A stretch of 64,000 nucleotides of DNA, from the NCBI GenBank assembly GCA_018342105.1, contig JAFIRS010000376.1, forward strand, positions 62,001 through 126,000. Direction: 5' to 3'. The notes below the pieces were generated by a model. That model saw only the letters and a program-made list of their open reading frames with translations. It ran no database searches and had not been told where the DNA came from. Positions 45,954 through 57,594 of the stretch are shown in pieces (positions within the stretch are counted from its first letter, which is position 1; each line of letters begins with the position of its first letter). The DNA is from Gonioctena quinquepunctata (taxonomy: Eukaryota > Arthropoda > Insecta > Coleoptera > Chrysomelidae). A program made the translations under genes and the position numbers.

Positions 45954-45960
45954 TATATAC
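45881..45960. repeat. (TA)n microsatellite, interrupted
   Basis: TA runs broken by 'gcatgta' and 'gtata'. Bases 45961-46683 hold no gene; 46430-46560 is a dispersed repeat shared with 22680-22860. Confidence 0.9.
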
Positions 45961-46683
45961 TCGTTTTTTGAAATTATTCACTTTTGTCCGCCGTATATTA
46001 CCATTTGAAACAATTAAAACTTATTTCAACTAGTAACTCAATCAAGCCTTCCCAATGCGGCGTAACAAAAAATACAAAAAAATTCGATTATCTAATAAAA
46101 TGGGCAAAAGTGTTCACCCTTGGATAAAAAATTTGGCTGAATAATTTGTTACCAATTTCTGGTAAGTTTCACAAACACAGAGCTCTGCATTCAGCTCTAT
46201 TCCAGTGAAATATTTCATTGAATGTATATTTCGTAAGAGATGGATACATTCATTCATCCAATTGAGCTGTCATAAGCATGAAACGCATTAGAATTTGTGT
46301 TTCAAGAAAGAACTTCGTATATCTTTGCCGCAACGATATTTTTAAACAAACCAAAGGTCACATTTTTCAACTGGAATTCAGCCCAAAAATATTATTTATC
46401 AATAACTCATTCTTCAAAGATGGGTCAAATTTCTCGAGTAGCTCCAAAATGGCGGTCGTTGAAACTTTTCAGTCATTTGATAGATCTTTATGAGCTCCAC
46501 AAGTTTCATTCGAAAAGTTTTCCTCTAAGATTTACACACAAATATAGAAAACACTGTAAATATCATTGAAATTTTTCAATAATTTTCTGTTGTTAATTCT
46601 GTGGTTATTAAATAAAAATAATGAGAGATAGCAGTTTTGTTAATTCAATCTCATGGCATTCTCCTTCATTTACGAAAACCTTA

Positions 46684-47340
46684 GTGCGAATTTACACGAT
46701 CCAATAAACTGGTCAATTTTGTGACCTTGAATTTTATTGATAGGTGTGAACAGAAAATTGTCGTCAATTTGAACTTTGAATTGATGAGTTTAGAATCGGT
46801 TCTAATTTTTCATCAATTTTTGGTGACAATTTGCAGTAACTTTCGGCCATGAATTGGATGCCTGCTAGAACGGAGATTTTCCGGTTATGTTATTATTTAC
46901 GCGATATCACATACATACCCTACCCTTATAACCGCGAGAAAAATTATGCGAAAAAAAAACATAATTTACGTTGCATTACATTCGCAGCAATGTGCATTGC
47001 TGAATATAAAAGAAAGAGATGAAGAAGATGTTGGATTAGACCTTGGATTGAGAAAAGAAGGAAAGGAAACTTGACATTAGTCCACGAAGAATTTCTGAGT
47101 TCAGATCCTGATCAATTCAAACGATATTTAAGAATGGATTAGAGTCAATTCAATAAGTTATTGAATAATATTCGGAACTTTTTCTATAGTTGAACCATTT
47201 CTTGTCAGTATGTTGGTATTCCTGAGTAAAAACTATTTCCAAAATTGACCATTGAATTGTCAGGTGTAAATATAACCCATATTGGTCAATTGTATTGTTC
47301 AATTTATAGATTAATTTTATTGGATCGTGTAAATTTGCAC
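46684..47340 (+). mobile_element. PIF/Harbinger derivative, 657 bp
   Basis: Terminal inverted repeats: 'gtgcgaatttacacgatcca' at 46684 and its near complement 'tggatcgtgtaaatttgcac' ending at 47340. The left end is preceded by TTA, the right followed by TAG; a perfect 3-bp duplication is not kept. Inside is a stub of transposase. It is non-autonomous by internal deletion. Confidence 0.75.
46990..47185 (+). pseudogene. PIF/Harbinger transposase N-terminal stub
   Basis: From 47032 the plus frame reads WIRPWIEKRRKGNLTLVHEE, then DPDQFKRYLRMD, a TAG stop, and SQFNKLLNNI. This is the conserved start of HARBI1-type nucleases (W.RPWI..R..KG....L..EL...D...F..Y.RM....F..LL..I). The DDE domain is absent. 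Confidence 0.75.
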
Positions 47341-49879
47341 TAGAAATATTCCTTCTTGTCGAGTGCATCGTATGATGTAAGATGTCCATCGTATATGTAT
47401 TAATAAAAATTGCCCGCATTTTGAACTAGCGCAGTAGTCCGAGACATGTTCAGTTGAAATAGTTAAGTGTTTAATGTTTCATGAGAAATATATGTGTACG
47501 GAAATTGTGTTGAAATTTTCAAAAAGTTCGCTTGATGACCTAGCATTGTCGCTTTACTATTTCTGTTATTGATTAAAAATACAGACACACCGCTTTCACT
47601 ATTCGCCAGTCATTGAATACAATCTGGTTTTATCACACTATTCATTCTTGGATATTTCTTCACCATCCGAGTATTGAAACATACAATCATCAATTTTGAA
47701 ATTCTTGTCATGTGGAAAGGACAAATAAATCCTACTTCATGATTTTATTTGGCTAAGCAATTCGCCAGTTTCCTTGGCCATATCACCAATAATATTTATA
47801 GCGACCGGAAGAGTGTAGCACTTCAAATTTCTGTGTTTATGAAAAGATTTATTGTTCTGTGTGAGCAGGATGGAGTCGAATATTCTGGCGAAAAATTTCA
47901 ATACATTGGTTGAACATATGGATCATTTCGAAATAGAATATTTCAGATTTATGTAGTTAATTAGTCATCATTGGTTTTTCTGCTGTATTTTCAGTATCGG
48001 ATAGAACATCTGAACTATACGAATCCCTCATCTGCAATAAACTTTGCATCTAACTTGACGTGAATTTCAAATATACATTTTGGTTATAAAACGCTTGTAC
48101 AAAAAATTTACAACGATTTTATGAACAGTTCGTTTGTATACAAATCAAAATCAGGGCAGCACCAAACAATGACGATCATTGTATCGAGTCAATCAACTCA
48201 AGTCTAATAATATTACACATGGATTTCGTAAAAGCTGTGAACTTTGCCCACGTCTCTACGTTCATGTGTATTATATTTAACTAAAGTGCCGTTAGTATAG
48301 GTTAGTTACATTGTGCTTATCAGCTGAACGTGGTAATTGAAAATAATGGAACACGTTACTTATTTCGGAACTATTCAATGCCATGGAACGATGCGGTTAT
48401 TGCAGTTGTGGTATTTTTAGTTCGTCATCCTCACTCTGATAATTCATTCGCATGACATGGCGAGGAATAACTGGCACCAGTTGATGACCAATCAGAACTA
48501 TCAGAATGACCATATAATTGTTTGTTTTTCAACTGATTGAAAAATTATCGAAGTCGAATCATCCAAAAAAGTATTGAATGTTTATTAAAATTTATAACCA
48601 ATAAATGGAGTGTGTGTGAGTGTGGCATGTTCGCAGTTATATGGAAATATTCAATGTTAAAACGCCACGCTCTTCGTCATCAGGTACTCTGGAAACTTCA
48701 ATTGGGGGAGGTTAGCCTGAATATAGACAAATAAATATATGGCCACTGGGTTGCCTGGTCCAGGCCGTCCGATATGTCTAGAAAACTCGGAAATTCCGGT
48801 GGTTTCTCGAACTCCTGGAATACGCATTTTTAAGAAAAATTATGGAAGTTCTTTTTTGTAGATATAAATATGCTTCCAAAAAAGGACATACGTTTTCTTC
48901 TCGAAAAATCAGTATGCCCAAAGAAAATCATTGACATTGAAAAAGAACCAAAAATGATTTTATATGGAACAGTGCGAGGAATGAAACGCTAAAGTTTTGC
49001 TCTACTTCTTTCAAAAATGAAAACGCGTTATTTATGTGAATATAACCTATAATTTATTACTTTCGGTTCCATTATACGACCATCAAGGACCTGTACAATA
49101 GTTTCAGCAGAAACATTAGAAGAACTCTAATTTTCAATCACAGAAAGATAGTTATTATCACCGGTAACTAGCAATAACTATTTCAGTTACCCGTAGATCC
49201 TCATAACTGAATTTTAGTCATTTCATTGGCAACAATCGCCATCAATTTATTTTCATATAGATATAATTACCATACTAACAACAGTTGTGTGTATCGTGGT
49301 TCGAATAGCCATCAGAAAATAACTAATGCAGATAAAGTTGTGGGAAAATACACTCAATTAAATTACAAACGGCAATAAGTTGAAAAGCACCCTTAGGTGA
49401 TACTTCGCCATTCCATATATGCCTTTCCCTTTATTTATGTATATTTATATTTCATGGATGAATAAAGACGATTTATTTTCATTATAATGATCAGTACAGA
49501 CACAATCACCAATATATCTCAAAAATTACATGATACTGTAGCGTTTGGATTTACCCAGAGTATGGTTAGCGCGTTTCTGCTATTTTCGCCAAGATGTCGC
49601 CACCAATCCTGAGGTCCACTATACAAGATAATATTTGATTTTAGAGTTAAATGTTCATCTTATTGGATGTGTACACTCCCACAGGAGTTCCATATAAAAT
49701 AATAATGAGAATTCTCATTAATTCATTAAGTACAGTCACTGGATGTGAGATGACACAATTTTCAGTTCATTTGTTTTGTTTGAACGCCATATGGCCATCT
49801 TCCATGCTGACACATGTATATATTATTTTAATTACTTTTAAAGTGGTTTGAACTACTGAAACGTTGTATTTCCTTTTAC
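47341..49879. other. no supported gene
   Basis: AT-rich noncoding sequence. 49060-49160 is the partner of the 14865-15000 repeat. Short frames at 48537-48734 and 49651-49851 have no recognised domain. Confidence 0.5.
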
Positions 49880-50363
49880 CTAAGAGATTTCACCATTGCG
49901 TTGGTTCAAACTCGTCGATAGATGGCGACCATGTAGAAGATCGCCGATTGCAGGAATGTCAAAAGGGACTTCATGCGACTGCGCTCGAGGGATCGTTTCG
50001 GGTTGAGATACCGAGAGATTGACCATTGTCAAGAATTTTGATAATCTTGGGTTTTGCCTCGGAAATACATCGGGGATGTTTTTGATATTTCCACGATTGT
50101 GATCGTCTCTCCTTGTGGGGTATGTTTTGGGAAATTTATTCATTTAAAAGAGACTTAATTTTCTCTCTTTGTTCGAATAGAGTTTTTGGATGGAGTCCAT
50201 TTTCGTTTTTATGGACTAGGTCACGAACAGCCTCGTGATTCGAAATGTTGGAATGGACGTTGTAGTTTACAAGATCTGCATCGTAGTTTTGAGAGCATAG
50301 AAGCTCACTGGAAATCAGCTGCTTGATTTTGTTGGAAGAATCATTTATGGGATTTTCAAGGAT
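49880..50363 (-). other. two overlapping minus-strand frames, unassigned
   Basis: A frame open from 50363 to a TAA at 50136-50138 (about 75 codons, hydrophilic, ending LFEQREKIKSLLNE) is overlapped by a second frame starting ATG at 50143 (88 codons, Pro/Arg-rich). The stop and start interlock (ATGAATAA). Overlapped frames are common in retroelements, but I find no RT, protease or zinc knuckle motif, so I give no family. A frameshifted single frame is possible. Confidence 0.3.
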
Positions 50364-51197
50364 TCATGTCAGCGATGACCTTGTGATGACATCGTAGTTT
50401 GCCATGCCTGCGTTGTAGCTTGGATGTCTAACCTCCGAAGAAATGGTTGGTGCACACTTTCAACTTTTCACCAAGATACGAGGGGTATGCAGAAATTTCA
50501 TCAGTACACAGCTCAGCAGTCCTGGTGCTGATGAAACTGAACAGCGTAGAACACATCGTGGGAGTGGTACTATCGCACCATAGATTAGGCCTGTTGACCA
50601 TTTCTTTTTATTTCTTCATCATATGATTTACCTGCATTTTTTTTTTAATTACACATTTTATGTAAGGCGCACGTACAGTACTGAACGTTCGCTAACTATT
50701 AGTCGAATATCTCAGCCACAGGTATCTACTTGATGAACCAATTGTTTTTAATTTATACAGGGTCATGAATTTGCACGTCCATTTTCACCTTTATGTTTGT
50801 TTTTTTGTACATATTTGAGTTTCAATATATGGGGTTTGAGTAAGGTATTGTTTTACTTCAAGGGAGTCTCAACATTGGTAATTGTTGTATGCAAATGTGT
50901 TAAAAATTGATGTTTTTATATTTGCAAATAGTTAATAATTTCAGCTATATTTACTCCCCGTGTTTTCTAGAGTCAGACAAGGTTTTGAACTCAGTAGTAT
51001 TTGTATTATTGGCTTGAGTGGCGCCCAAATAAACTTATTTTTTAGAAAGATACTGACTGAACGGATTTAACCCCGACCGCGTGACCCACCGACTACCATA
51101 GCTAACGGGAACGTTACATTTCTCCCACAGGTTAGGTAAAATGGTTACAATACCTCATGTCCCCGGATTATCTGAGAGAATTCCTGATATTAGTTAC
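50364..51197. other. no supported gene
   Basis: 50376-50460 carries a short 'gatgac.t.gtgatgac' repeat. Otherwise AT-rich with nothing recognised. Confidence 0.5.
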
Positions 51198-52164
51198 AAC
51201 CTATTCAATGATACTAATTTTGTTTGTGTTTATGGCAGTTTTAATGGCTCATTAGTAAACATTAAAATTTAAATTCCATTCAGTATGATATTAATTACAG
51301 ATTTAAGAATCAGTATCTACTTGAAGAAATTACTCGAAGTGACCTCCATTTACTTCCTGACAGTGAAATATCCTATTTTTAAACTCTTCTCGTACTTTTG
51401 CAAATGTGTCTGCGGAAACAGCCTCACATTCTGCAACAATACGTTGTTTTAAAACGTCAATATTGTCAGGTTCTGTGGCGTAAACCTTCGATTCAAGGTA
51501 ACCCCACAGAAAAAAATCCAAAGGTGTGAGTTCCGGTGATCGAGCTGGCCATTCCGTTGAACCTCGTCGTCCAATCCATCTACCACGATGCTCCTCATCC
51601 AGATATCGTCTCACTGCACCGTAATAGAGTGGAGGAGCACCATCCTGTTGGAATGTTATTTCCAAATTTCCGAATTCATCTGGATTATCTTCCGAAATTT
51701 CAAGGATTAACGGTTCTATTGCGTTTTGCAACAGCTCCAGATAAACCTCACCAGTTAAATAAGTATTTAAAAAAAGAGGCCCAACGATGTGGTTTCCCAA
51801 GATACCTGCCCAAACATTCACCTTCTGAGGAAATTGGGTATGTGTTTCACGAAACAGGTGAGGATTTGCGTCACTCTAATACCTCACATTCTGTGTATTC
51901 ACATTTCCATTCAGATAGAAAGTACTTTCGTCACTAAAACAAATTGTTTTGACATAGTCTGGCTGTTGGTTAATTTTAGTTTCCATATTTTCATAAAATT
52001 CTAGTCTTTGGTCTGGGTCGTCGTCTGAGAGTTGATGAATCATTTTTAATTTGTATGGATGGATGGATGAAATTTGTTTTTATTTCAACACCCTGTGTAC
52101 TGTACTTCGACTGACTTCACAGGTAGATGCAACGTGAGTTGTTGAAGAAGTAGGATTAACTATT

Positions 52165-53066
52165 GGTTGGTTGGTTTAAGGCTGACGAGCCAGAGACAGG
52201 GTTGGCACTTAGCTTCCCTTGACACTGCGACCAGCTGGGGTCTATTGTATCACTCTGTCGTCAGTGGTTCCTCATTCAAACAGGTTTGTGCCTTTAATTA
52301 GGTTTAGAAGCCTGTTGATAAGGTTCTTCGGATTCATGCCTGTTTCCGGGCTGATCTCTCCAAAGATTCTGTGTCGCCTACTACTTAGGGCGTCACAGTC
52401 GAAGATTGAAAGGCAAGAGTTAGACCCGAGGCCTCCTCTTGATGACAAGCCATTCTTCAGTATCTATTCCCATGTCCTGGGTTTTGATGAGCTGAAGAAT
52501 CTTTTTGGTTTCCATTTTACCAAATGGCTTTGGAATCCACTCTGTTTCCGGGAGTTTCTCAGTAGGTGTTCGACCATCTGCTGATCCCTCCTCGGTTGGG
52601 TTTACGGTTTCTGTTGCCGAGTGTGATTCAACTGAAATCTCCTCGACTTCCATACCCGCTATCGGTGTTGGGTCTTCTTCAACTGGAAGTTCCCCAGGGT
52701 TGTTTGTGTAGGGGAAAGTGTCGTCCACACCTGCGGTGCCCCCTGCGCAGGTGTAAGGCAGATTACTCTGGGAGGTCGCCATGTATCCCAGAGGCTCCGT
52801 TTTTTTTATACCTGACTGGCTCAGGTATCATCCATCCCTCGGCACGGGTCGCTTGACGCCTTGGATTAAGCCATGTTGTGGTGGCATTTGGTTTGAGATT
52901 GACTTAGAGATCCGCAGGTTTTGACCATTTCTGGTCATTCCCACTGGATTTTCCTTGTCAACCCCGTTATCCAGCGATACCACTTGGAGGTAGCCACCTA
53001 AGTTTCCGCAACCCATCTTCATCTCTCGTAGGAGGTGAACATGTGTTGACGCAAACTACTCGCCTG
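52165..53066 (-). mobile_element. 902-bp internally deleted non-LTR element
   Basis: Minus-strand insert with a 12-bp target duplication. Its 5' end ('caggcgagtagtttgcg' side, about 53066) has a 280-base leader, then a short frame. Its 3' end is a (AACC)n-type tail ('aaaccaaccaacc') near 52165. There is no RT or endonuclease. This looks like a small internally deleted LINE derivative, mobilised by a full-length partner elsewhere. Confidence 0.7.
52420..52782 (-). CDS. ORF1-like frame of the internally deleted LINE
   Basis: Proper ATG at 52782; 120 codons; acidic and Pro/Thr/Glu-rich (VEEDPTPIAGMEVEEISVE region), ending in a basic VIKRRPRV. There is no zinc knuckle. By position and composition it is the start of a gag-like ORF1, cut short by the internal deletion. 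A function cannot be assigned. Confidence 0.45.
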   Translation of the reverse strand: MATSQSNLPYTCAGGTAGVDDTFPYTNNPGELPVEEDPTPIAGMEVEEISVESHSATETVNPTEEGSADGRTPTEKLPETEWIPKPFGKMETKKILQLIKTQDMGIDTEEWLVIKRRPRV

Positions 53067-53649
53067 GGATTAACTATTACTTCTGCCAGTATATAAATTT
53101 TTTTCTCATCAGAAATTTGTGGTCTGCCAGATTGTTTCGCATCATTAATACTACCCGTTGTTTCAAACTCACGAAGAAGCTCTCTTAAATAAGTCCTCGA
53201 AACGGGGCGATCGGGAAACCTCTCATTGAAAATGCGTTCTGCTGCATGAATATTTTGTCCAGTTTCACCAAGAATTAGGATCGCTGCTACTTTATCATCC
53301 AAAGCACGTACCATTTCGCTTCTTGAAGCACTTGAACGTTCGGCTCACAACAGTTTAACAAATTATTACAATGTACAAAAATATTAAAAGTACAAAAGCT
53401 GCTAAAGCAGTTAAACGTTCGATCAACAATACACAAATTATTAAATGTACAAAAACTTGGACAATTACAAAAACGTCGAATTAGGGAGACTAACAAAAAC
53501 GTCAGCTTATTTGACAACTATCCAGAGGCGGAGCTTGAATTTGAGATTTTAGTATTAACTGATTTAATTCATCACAGCTTTGCGTTTTCTAAAAGCGAAT
53601 TGCCAAAACTGCCATAAACACAAACAAAATTAGTATCATTGAATAGGTT

Positions 53650-54168
53650 TTTTCGATACCTTTTAAAAGAGGTGTCGCTTGCCGTAGGGTTCCACTTGGT
53701 CACAATGGCCTTGTGACGTCATCTTTGACGATTTCGTCATCTATCATCACTAGTAGGGAAGTTTACAACCTTTAATATTCAGTTTCCAAATTTCACTTGT
53801 TCATGTATAATCGTTCCAAAAATAAGAGGGGGGGAGGGGACTTTTGAGAAGCACTGTATATTGTAAATATTAGTGTATGGTATATGCCATGAAATGTATC
53901 ACCAAAAATATAATATAACTAATTTTGGATTGGATTGGATTATATCAGTACATCCGGTGTTTACGAAATACGAAATATATATGGACAAAATTGTGAATTT
54001 ATTATATAAATCGAAATATATTCGCTTGAAGATTTGAAACGTTTTTAGCAATATATATTTGAAAATGCATTTTTCGTTTCAATTTTCAGTATTGCTAGAT
54101 TTGCTGCAAGAGAAAACAAGGTTCAACCAGGTGTTTTGTGCATAATAAAGATTTCTTTATACAAAACT
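53650..54168. other. no supported gene
   Basis: Nothing recognised; 'ggattggattggatt' near 53931 is a short repeat. Confidence 0.5.
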
Positions 54169-54636
54169 TCACGTGTACATAGATGGTATATTATAGTTAT
54201 AGTTAGTATATTTGATTTCTGATAAGAATACGATATTTTGGTATCGAACAAATATTTTCAAGATAAGGTAATACAAATATTGTGAGATTGATGAAAAACA
54301 GTTTTGTTGAATATTCTCGCCATCCGAGAGAAAATATTTTTCATATAATCCTATAATTGGTAATGAAAATGTTTTTAACGAGTCCGCATCAATGCCATAA
54401 AAAATGACTTGATCAAAAGCATCAATGACAAAATGATTCGGTTCAATCAACCAAATTATTGTTGTTATACGGAGAACTTTGTTACGGAGACTGAGAATCA
54501 TTTGAACAGATTTACTTTGTCTAGAGACTCCTCTTGAATAAATATCGTTTAGTTCTGGTAAAAACTGTTCAATACAAATCAATTCATCTGAGTTTGGTTG
54601 AACTTCTTCATAAGAAGGCGCTCTTCGGTAAAATCA
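54169..54636 (-). other. unassigned open frame, about 155 codons
   Basis: The minus frame is open from just after a TGA near 54634 to 54169, beginning RRAPSYEEVQPNSDELICIE. It is moderately hydrophobic toward the C-terminus, but without a clear membrane segment or known motif. It has no ATG at its natural start, so if real it is an exon, with an acceptor-like 'ttttaccgaag' at its upstream edge. Its length is unusual for noncoding AT-rich DNA, but chance cannot be excluded. Confidence 0.25.
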
Positions 54637-55533
54637 ACAATCACAACGAATGAAGCTTTTGCACATTAAATAAAAATAACAGCACGATTTGATGGCAAAA
54701 CATGAAATGGATTTTTTCCAGATTTAACGACCTTGGTTTCCTATAAATATCCCATCAAACACATTTCCAACATGCATACACGACCTCTTCTCGATTTAAA
54801 AAGCAAATATAATACAGGTTTCGGTTGTGTATCTGTTTCTCGAAGCTGTTCGTTTAACATTTGGTTTTATAATTAGCCGGAGATATTTTCTATATATATT
54901 TATATATATACACGAGTTAAAACACACACCGTTTGTTTGTTTATGTCTGTCAGCCCGTTGAACAGTGTCTCGTTTTTAGAAGATGTCTTGGTAACAATCC
55001 CAATAAGTCTTTTTTCATGTAATTTATTTGGCGTTGAAACTAGTCGTAACAACAAATCAAAAACGTGGTTCGATTTTTTTTATCCAAAGAACATATTTTA
55101 TTCGAGGGTAAATTTTTTAAATTTTCACGAAAGCATTTCGCTTATAAATTTTACCGAATGCGATTTGCGGTCTTATTATCTGATTTAACCACAAAAGTGA
55201 AGCTTGAGTGGTTTAACCTTCGATAATAAGGCCGCAAATTGGACGTGTTAAATTTCCTTGGAGCAAAATGCTTGTGAAGGAAAATTAAAAAAAAAATGCG
55301 ATGAAATCCTCTAGCACGAATGTTATTTGATGAGAATATTTCCGAATCACATTTAAAAAAATTAATAATATTACCAGAATTCATTCAATTTTCAACGGAG
55401 AAAGTTACAATTCTTTTCGATCCAAAATCGAAGGAATCGTGTCTGAATAATTACCGTTTCTGAATGCTTCGTTTTACAGATTCATTTATACATAATGATA
55501 ATCTACTGCTATCGAACTCACCCAAAAACCTGG
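54637..55533. other. no supported gene
   Basis: AT-rich. 55150-55240 contains an inverted repeat: 'atttgcggtcttattatc' pairs with 'gataataaggccgcaaat' about 45 bases later, which could form a hairpin. Confidence 0.5.
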
Positions 55534-55535
55534 AA

Positions 55536-55558
55536 TATATATATATATATATATATAA
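55536..55558. repeat. (TA)n microsatellite
   Basis: Short TA run upstream of the hammerhead-like motif. Confidence 0.85.
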
Positions 55559-55664
55559 ATTTTGAAAAAACGACTGAAAATTGGTATGAACAGTGGGGAA
55601 TAACGGGGATCTTCAGTCAGCACAAGTGTTGAACTATGAAAAACTCTTTAATACGATGGACCGA

Positions 55665-55695
55665 GCTTTCGTTTCAATTTTGAAACTTCTTCAGG
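55665..55695 (-). ncRNA. hammerhead-like core, Penelope pLTR type
   Basis: On the minus strand: CTGAAGA (55688-55694), a stem gtttc/gaaac around an AAAATT loop, then GAAA (55667-55670) and GCTCGGTC. The wording 'ctgaagaagttt...gaaacgaaagct' is typical of Penelope pLTRs. No Penelope coding sequence is next to it, so it would be a solo end or non-autonomous copy. Confidence 0.5.
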
Positions 55696-55776
55696 GTCCT
55701 AAAATATGTAAATGACATTATTGTGAAAAAAATACTTAAAATGAAGGAAGTACTCAGATTACTGTAAGTACTATAC

Positions 55777-55780
<4 letters not shown>

Positions 55781-55821
<41 letters not shown>
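55781..55821. repeat. (TA)n microsatellite
   Basis: About 20 TA units, adjoining the hairpin at 55836. Confidence 0.9.
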
Positions 55822-55827
<6 letters not shown>

Positions 55828-55835
55828 CAAATTTT

Positions 55836-55904
55836 ATAGATAGTGACACCTATAATCTGTGTCTAAGCTTCAACACACAGATTATAGGTGTCACTATCTA
55901 TAAT
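55836..55904. repeat. near-perfect hairpin, about 29-bp stem
   Basis: 'agatagtgacacctataatc' plus 'tgtgt' at 55839-55863 is exactly complementary to 'gattataggtgtcactatct' with its neighbours at 55874-55902, around a loop of about 10 bases ('ctaagcttca'). It is short enough to be a transcribed hairpin or a cruciform-prone site. Confidence 0.85.
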
Positions 55905-56068
55905 TCTGCTTTTCACATTTTCGTACTTGCCGGTAGGTATTAGCACTATGAGATATTTGATACGAATTCGAAAGAGACCACAAGCCGTCCCGATCATTGG
56001 GAAACCATGAAACAGCTATTGGCGGATGGTGGGATCTCTTGGATTCGTAACAAATTTATTTTTCTCTC

Positions 56069-56070
<2 letters not shown>

Positions 56071-56107
<37 letters not shown>
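56071..56107. repeat. (TA)n microsatellite
   Basis: About 18 TA units; the IYIY frame over it is an artefact. Confidence 0.9.
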
Positions 56108-56110
<3 letters not shown>

Positions 56111-56165
56111 TTTTTTACTATCAGATCAAATATGTTTGTATCTGGAACCGATTAGAAAGACAGTT

Positions 56166-56230
56166 TCTGGATATGGAATCGAACCCGAGTCTACCGCGTG
56201 ATGGACTAACACGCTAACCACAAGTCTACA
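56166..56230 (-). pseudogene. tRNA-like fragment (tRNA pseudogene or SINE head)
   Basis: On the minus strand, a 'tggttagcgtg' A-box-like block (56210-56220) is followed about 30 bases later by a 'gggttcgattcc' B box (56174-56185). A 5-bp gcgtg/cacgc anticodon-type stem lies between, with an oversized 9-base loop. Acceptor and T stems do not pair, so it is not a working tRNA. Confidence 0.4.
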
Positions 56231-57594
56231 AGAACTTTTTTATATATACTGAAAATGACTCAATTGAATTAGTCATTGGCTCAATTGAAAAACTGAGGCT
56301 TTCAACATGCTGAAAAAGGTACAAATATCAAATCACTGTATGTAGTGAGTTCAGCATCCCTTATTCTATCAATTTTGCATTTCCTATTTCTCTACATAGG
56401 AATTGAATTCGTCGACATTTAATTATGATAGGACCAAGTGTAGTTTTATCGCAAAACAATATCGAATCTTCCGGTGGTTTTATCGGTATAAAACAGCGAG
56501 AAGACGTTTTATCACTATGAAACTGATCTGATTGGTTCTGTGTTTGAAATTTCGGCCACTTGATTGGCTAAAAGATATTGAGAGAAATGGTCAATGATAT
56601 CCTCAAATTTTCCTAGATAGTCGTGGCAGTTCTCGAGTTTATTCAAAAGAGAGCCATTTACAGGGCGTTCCTAAAGTTGAGGATAAGTTTAACTGGATCT
56701 GTAGATCAGTTATATAATGTTACTAAAAATCATCTATATGAATTTTTTTAAATAACGGTGATACAAAACCGATAAAATAGACACTATCACAATCCTGGTG
56801 TATCTCACTACACGGAGCAAAATTAAATATATTTGCCCTCGAATTATTTCAGAAATAAAAAAAATCGTTGCTACGATGTGGATTCAGAAGATTAAATTCT
56901 TGTACATCGATCTTGAAGTTGTGATACTTGTACCAAGCTTGCACCCTCAGTGCTTGGTGTCGTTCTTAATGATTTTTTGAATGTATCTCTGAATTCAAGT
57001 CGTTCTGGTGGTACTGGCCTTCCGCATGTTTGTTGCTCCTTTGAAAACTCCACACCACCAAATCTATGAAGAAAATGGGGAAATAAGTGATCGCGATATT
57101 GGGTGATTTCTCAACGAAAATCTTTCGGCTTGTAAATGAGATTGTGCGGCCTAATTTTGTCAACACTACCCGTATATTGATAGTACGGAATGAAGTTCAT
57201 TTTATTTAAACGTGTGCCATTGAGAAAAGAATGCATACCACCAAAAATAACCAATAAGAATATCCACCAAATGATCGAAGTGCCGTTCGCACTCAGGTCC
57301 GGCTGACTGAAACCTTTATCGTTTTCAACATCAATTATGGGAGTTTTTAGAAATTGTTTATTTTGTTTATGATGAAAAATTTAAAAAAAAATGTGTTTGC
57401 ATCAAACGAAGGCATTTAATTAAATTCGAGAAAAAAAATTCAGGCTATTTGTTCAAAAACAAATTGATTAGTTTGATATAAAAAAAATGTCTAGAGAATA
57501 TAATGATTAAAGAAAAGTCAGTGTACTGACCAATTTCGAGTCCATATTGCGTTCGAGCTTATACTTTTTTCTGAGTAGTCATGATACAAATGAT
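56231..57594. other. no supported gene
   Basis: AT-rich noncoding. 56659 'acagggcgttcctaaagttg' resembles a mariner-type terminus, but no partner end was found. Confidence 0.45.

Larger units (their letters stand above)
52153..53078. repeat. 12-bp target-site duplication flanking the nested LINE derivative
   Basis: 'ggattaactatt' occurs at 52153-52164 and 53067-53078, exactly bracketing the insert. Joining the mariner sequence across one copy continues the transposase frame. Confidence 0.9.
51330..53314 (-). pseudogene. mariner (DD41D-type) transposase, interrupted
   Basis: The N-terminal part, 53314 to 53079, has the helix-turn-helix region typical of this insect group (ERIFNERFPDRPVSRTYL, then SGRPQISDEKK). 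It breaks off at VNP, where the insert begins. After the insert, about 52150-51830 carries STTHVASTCEVSRSTVHRVL, a frame break near a (GGAT)n run, then FSDESTF with the first Asp (codon 51930-51932). 51821-51330 carries QQDGAPP (second Asp 51642-51644) and LTPLDFFLWG (third Asp 51516-51518), with 41 residues between. All three Asp are present. The insert, one frame break and a stop at NVRY* make it non-functional. Confidence 0.9.
51198..53649 (-). mobile_element. mariner-like transposon with perfect 45-bp TIRs, split by an insertion
   Basis: The left TIR 51198-51242 ('aacctattcaatgatactaa' onward) and the right TIR 53605-53649 are exact reverse complements over 45 bases. The transposase runs on the minus strand between them. 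Without the nested 52165-53066 insert and one duplicated target copy, the element is about 1.54 kb. Perfect ends suggest a fairly recent insertion. Confidence 0.9.
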
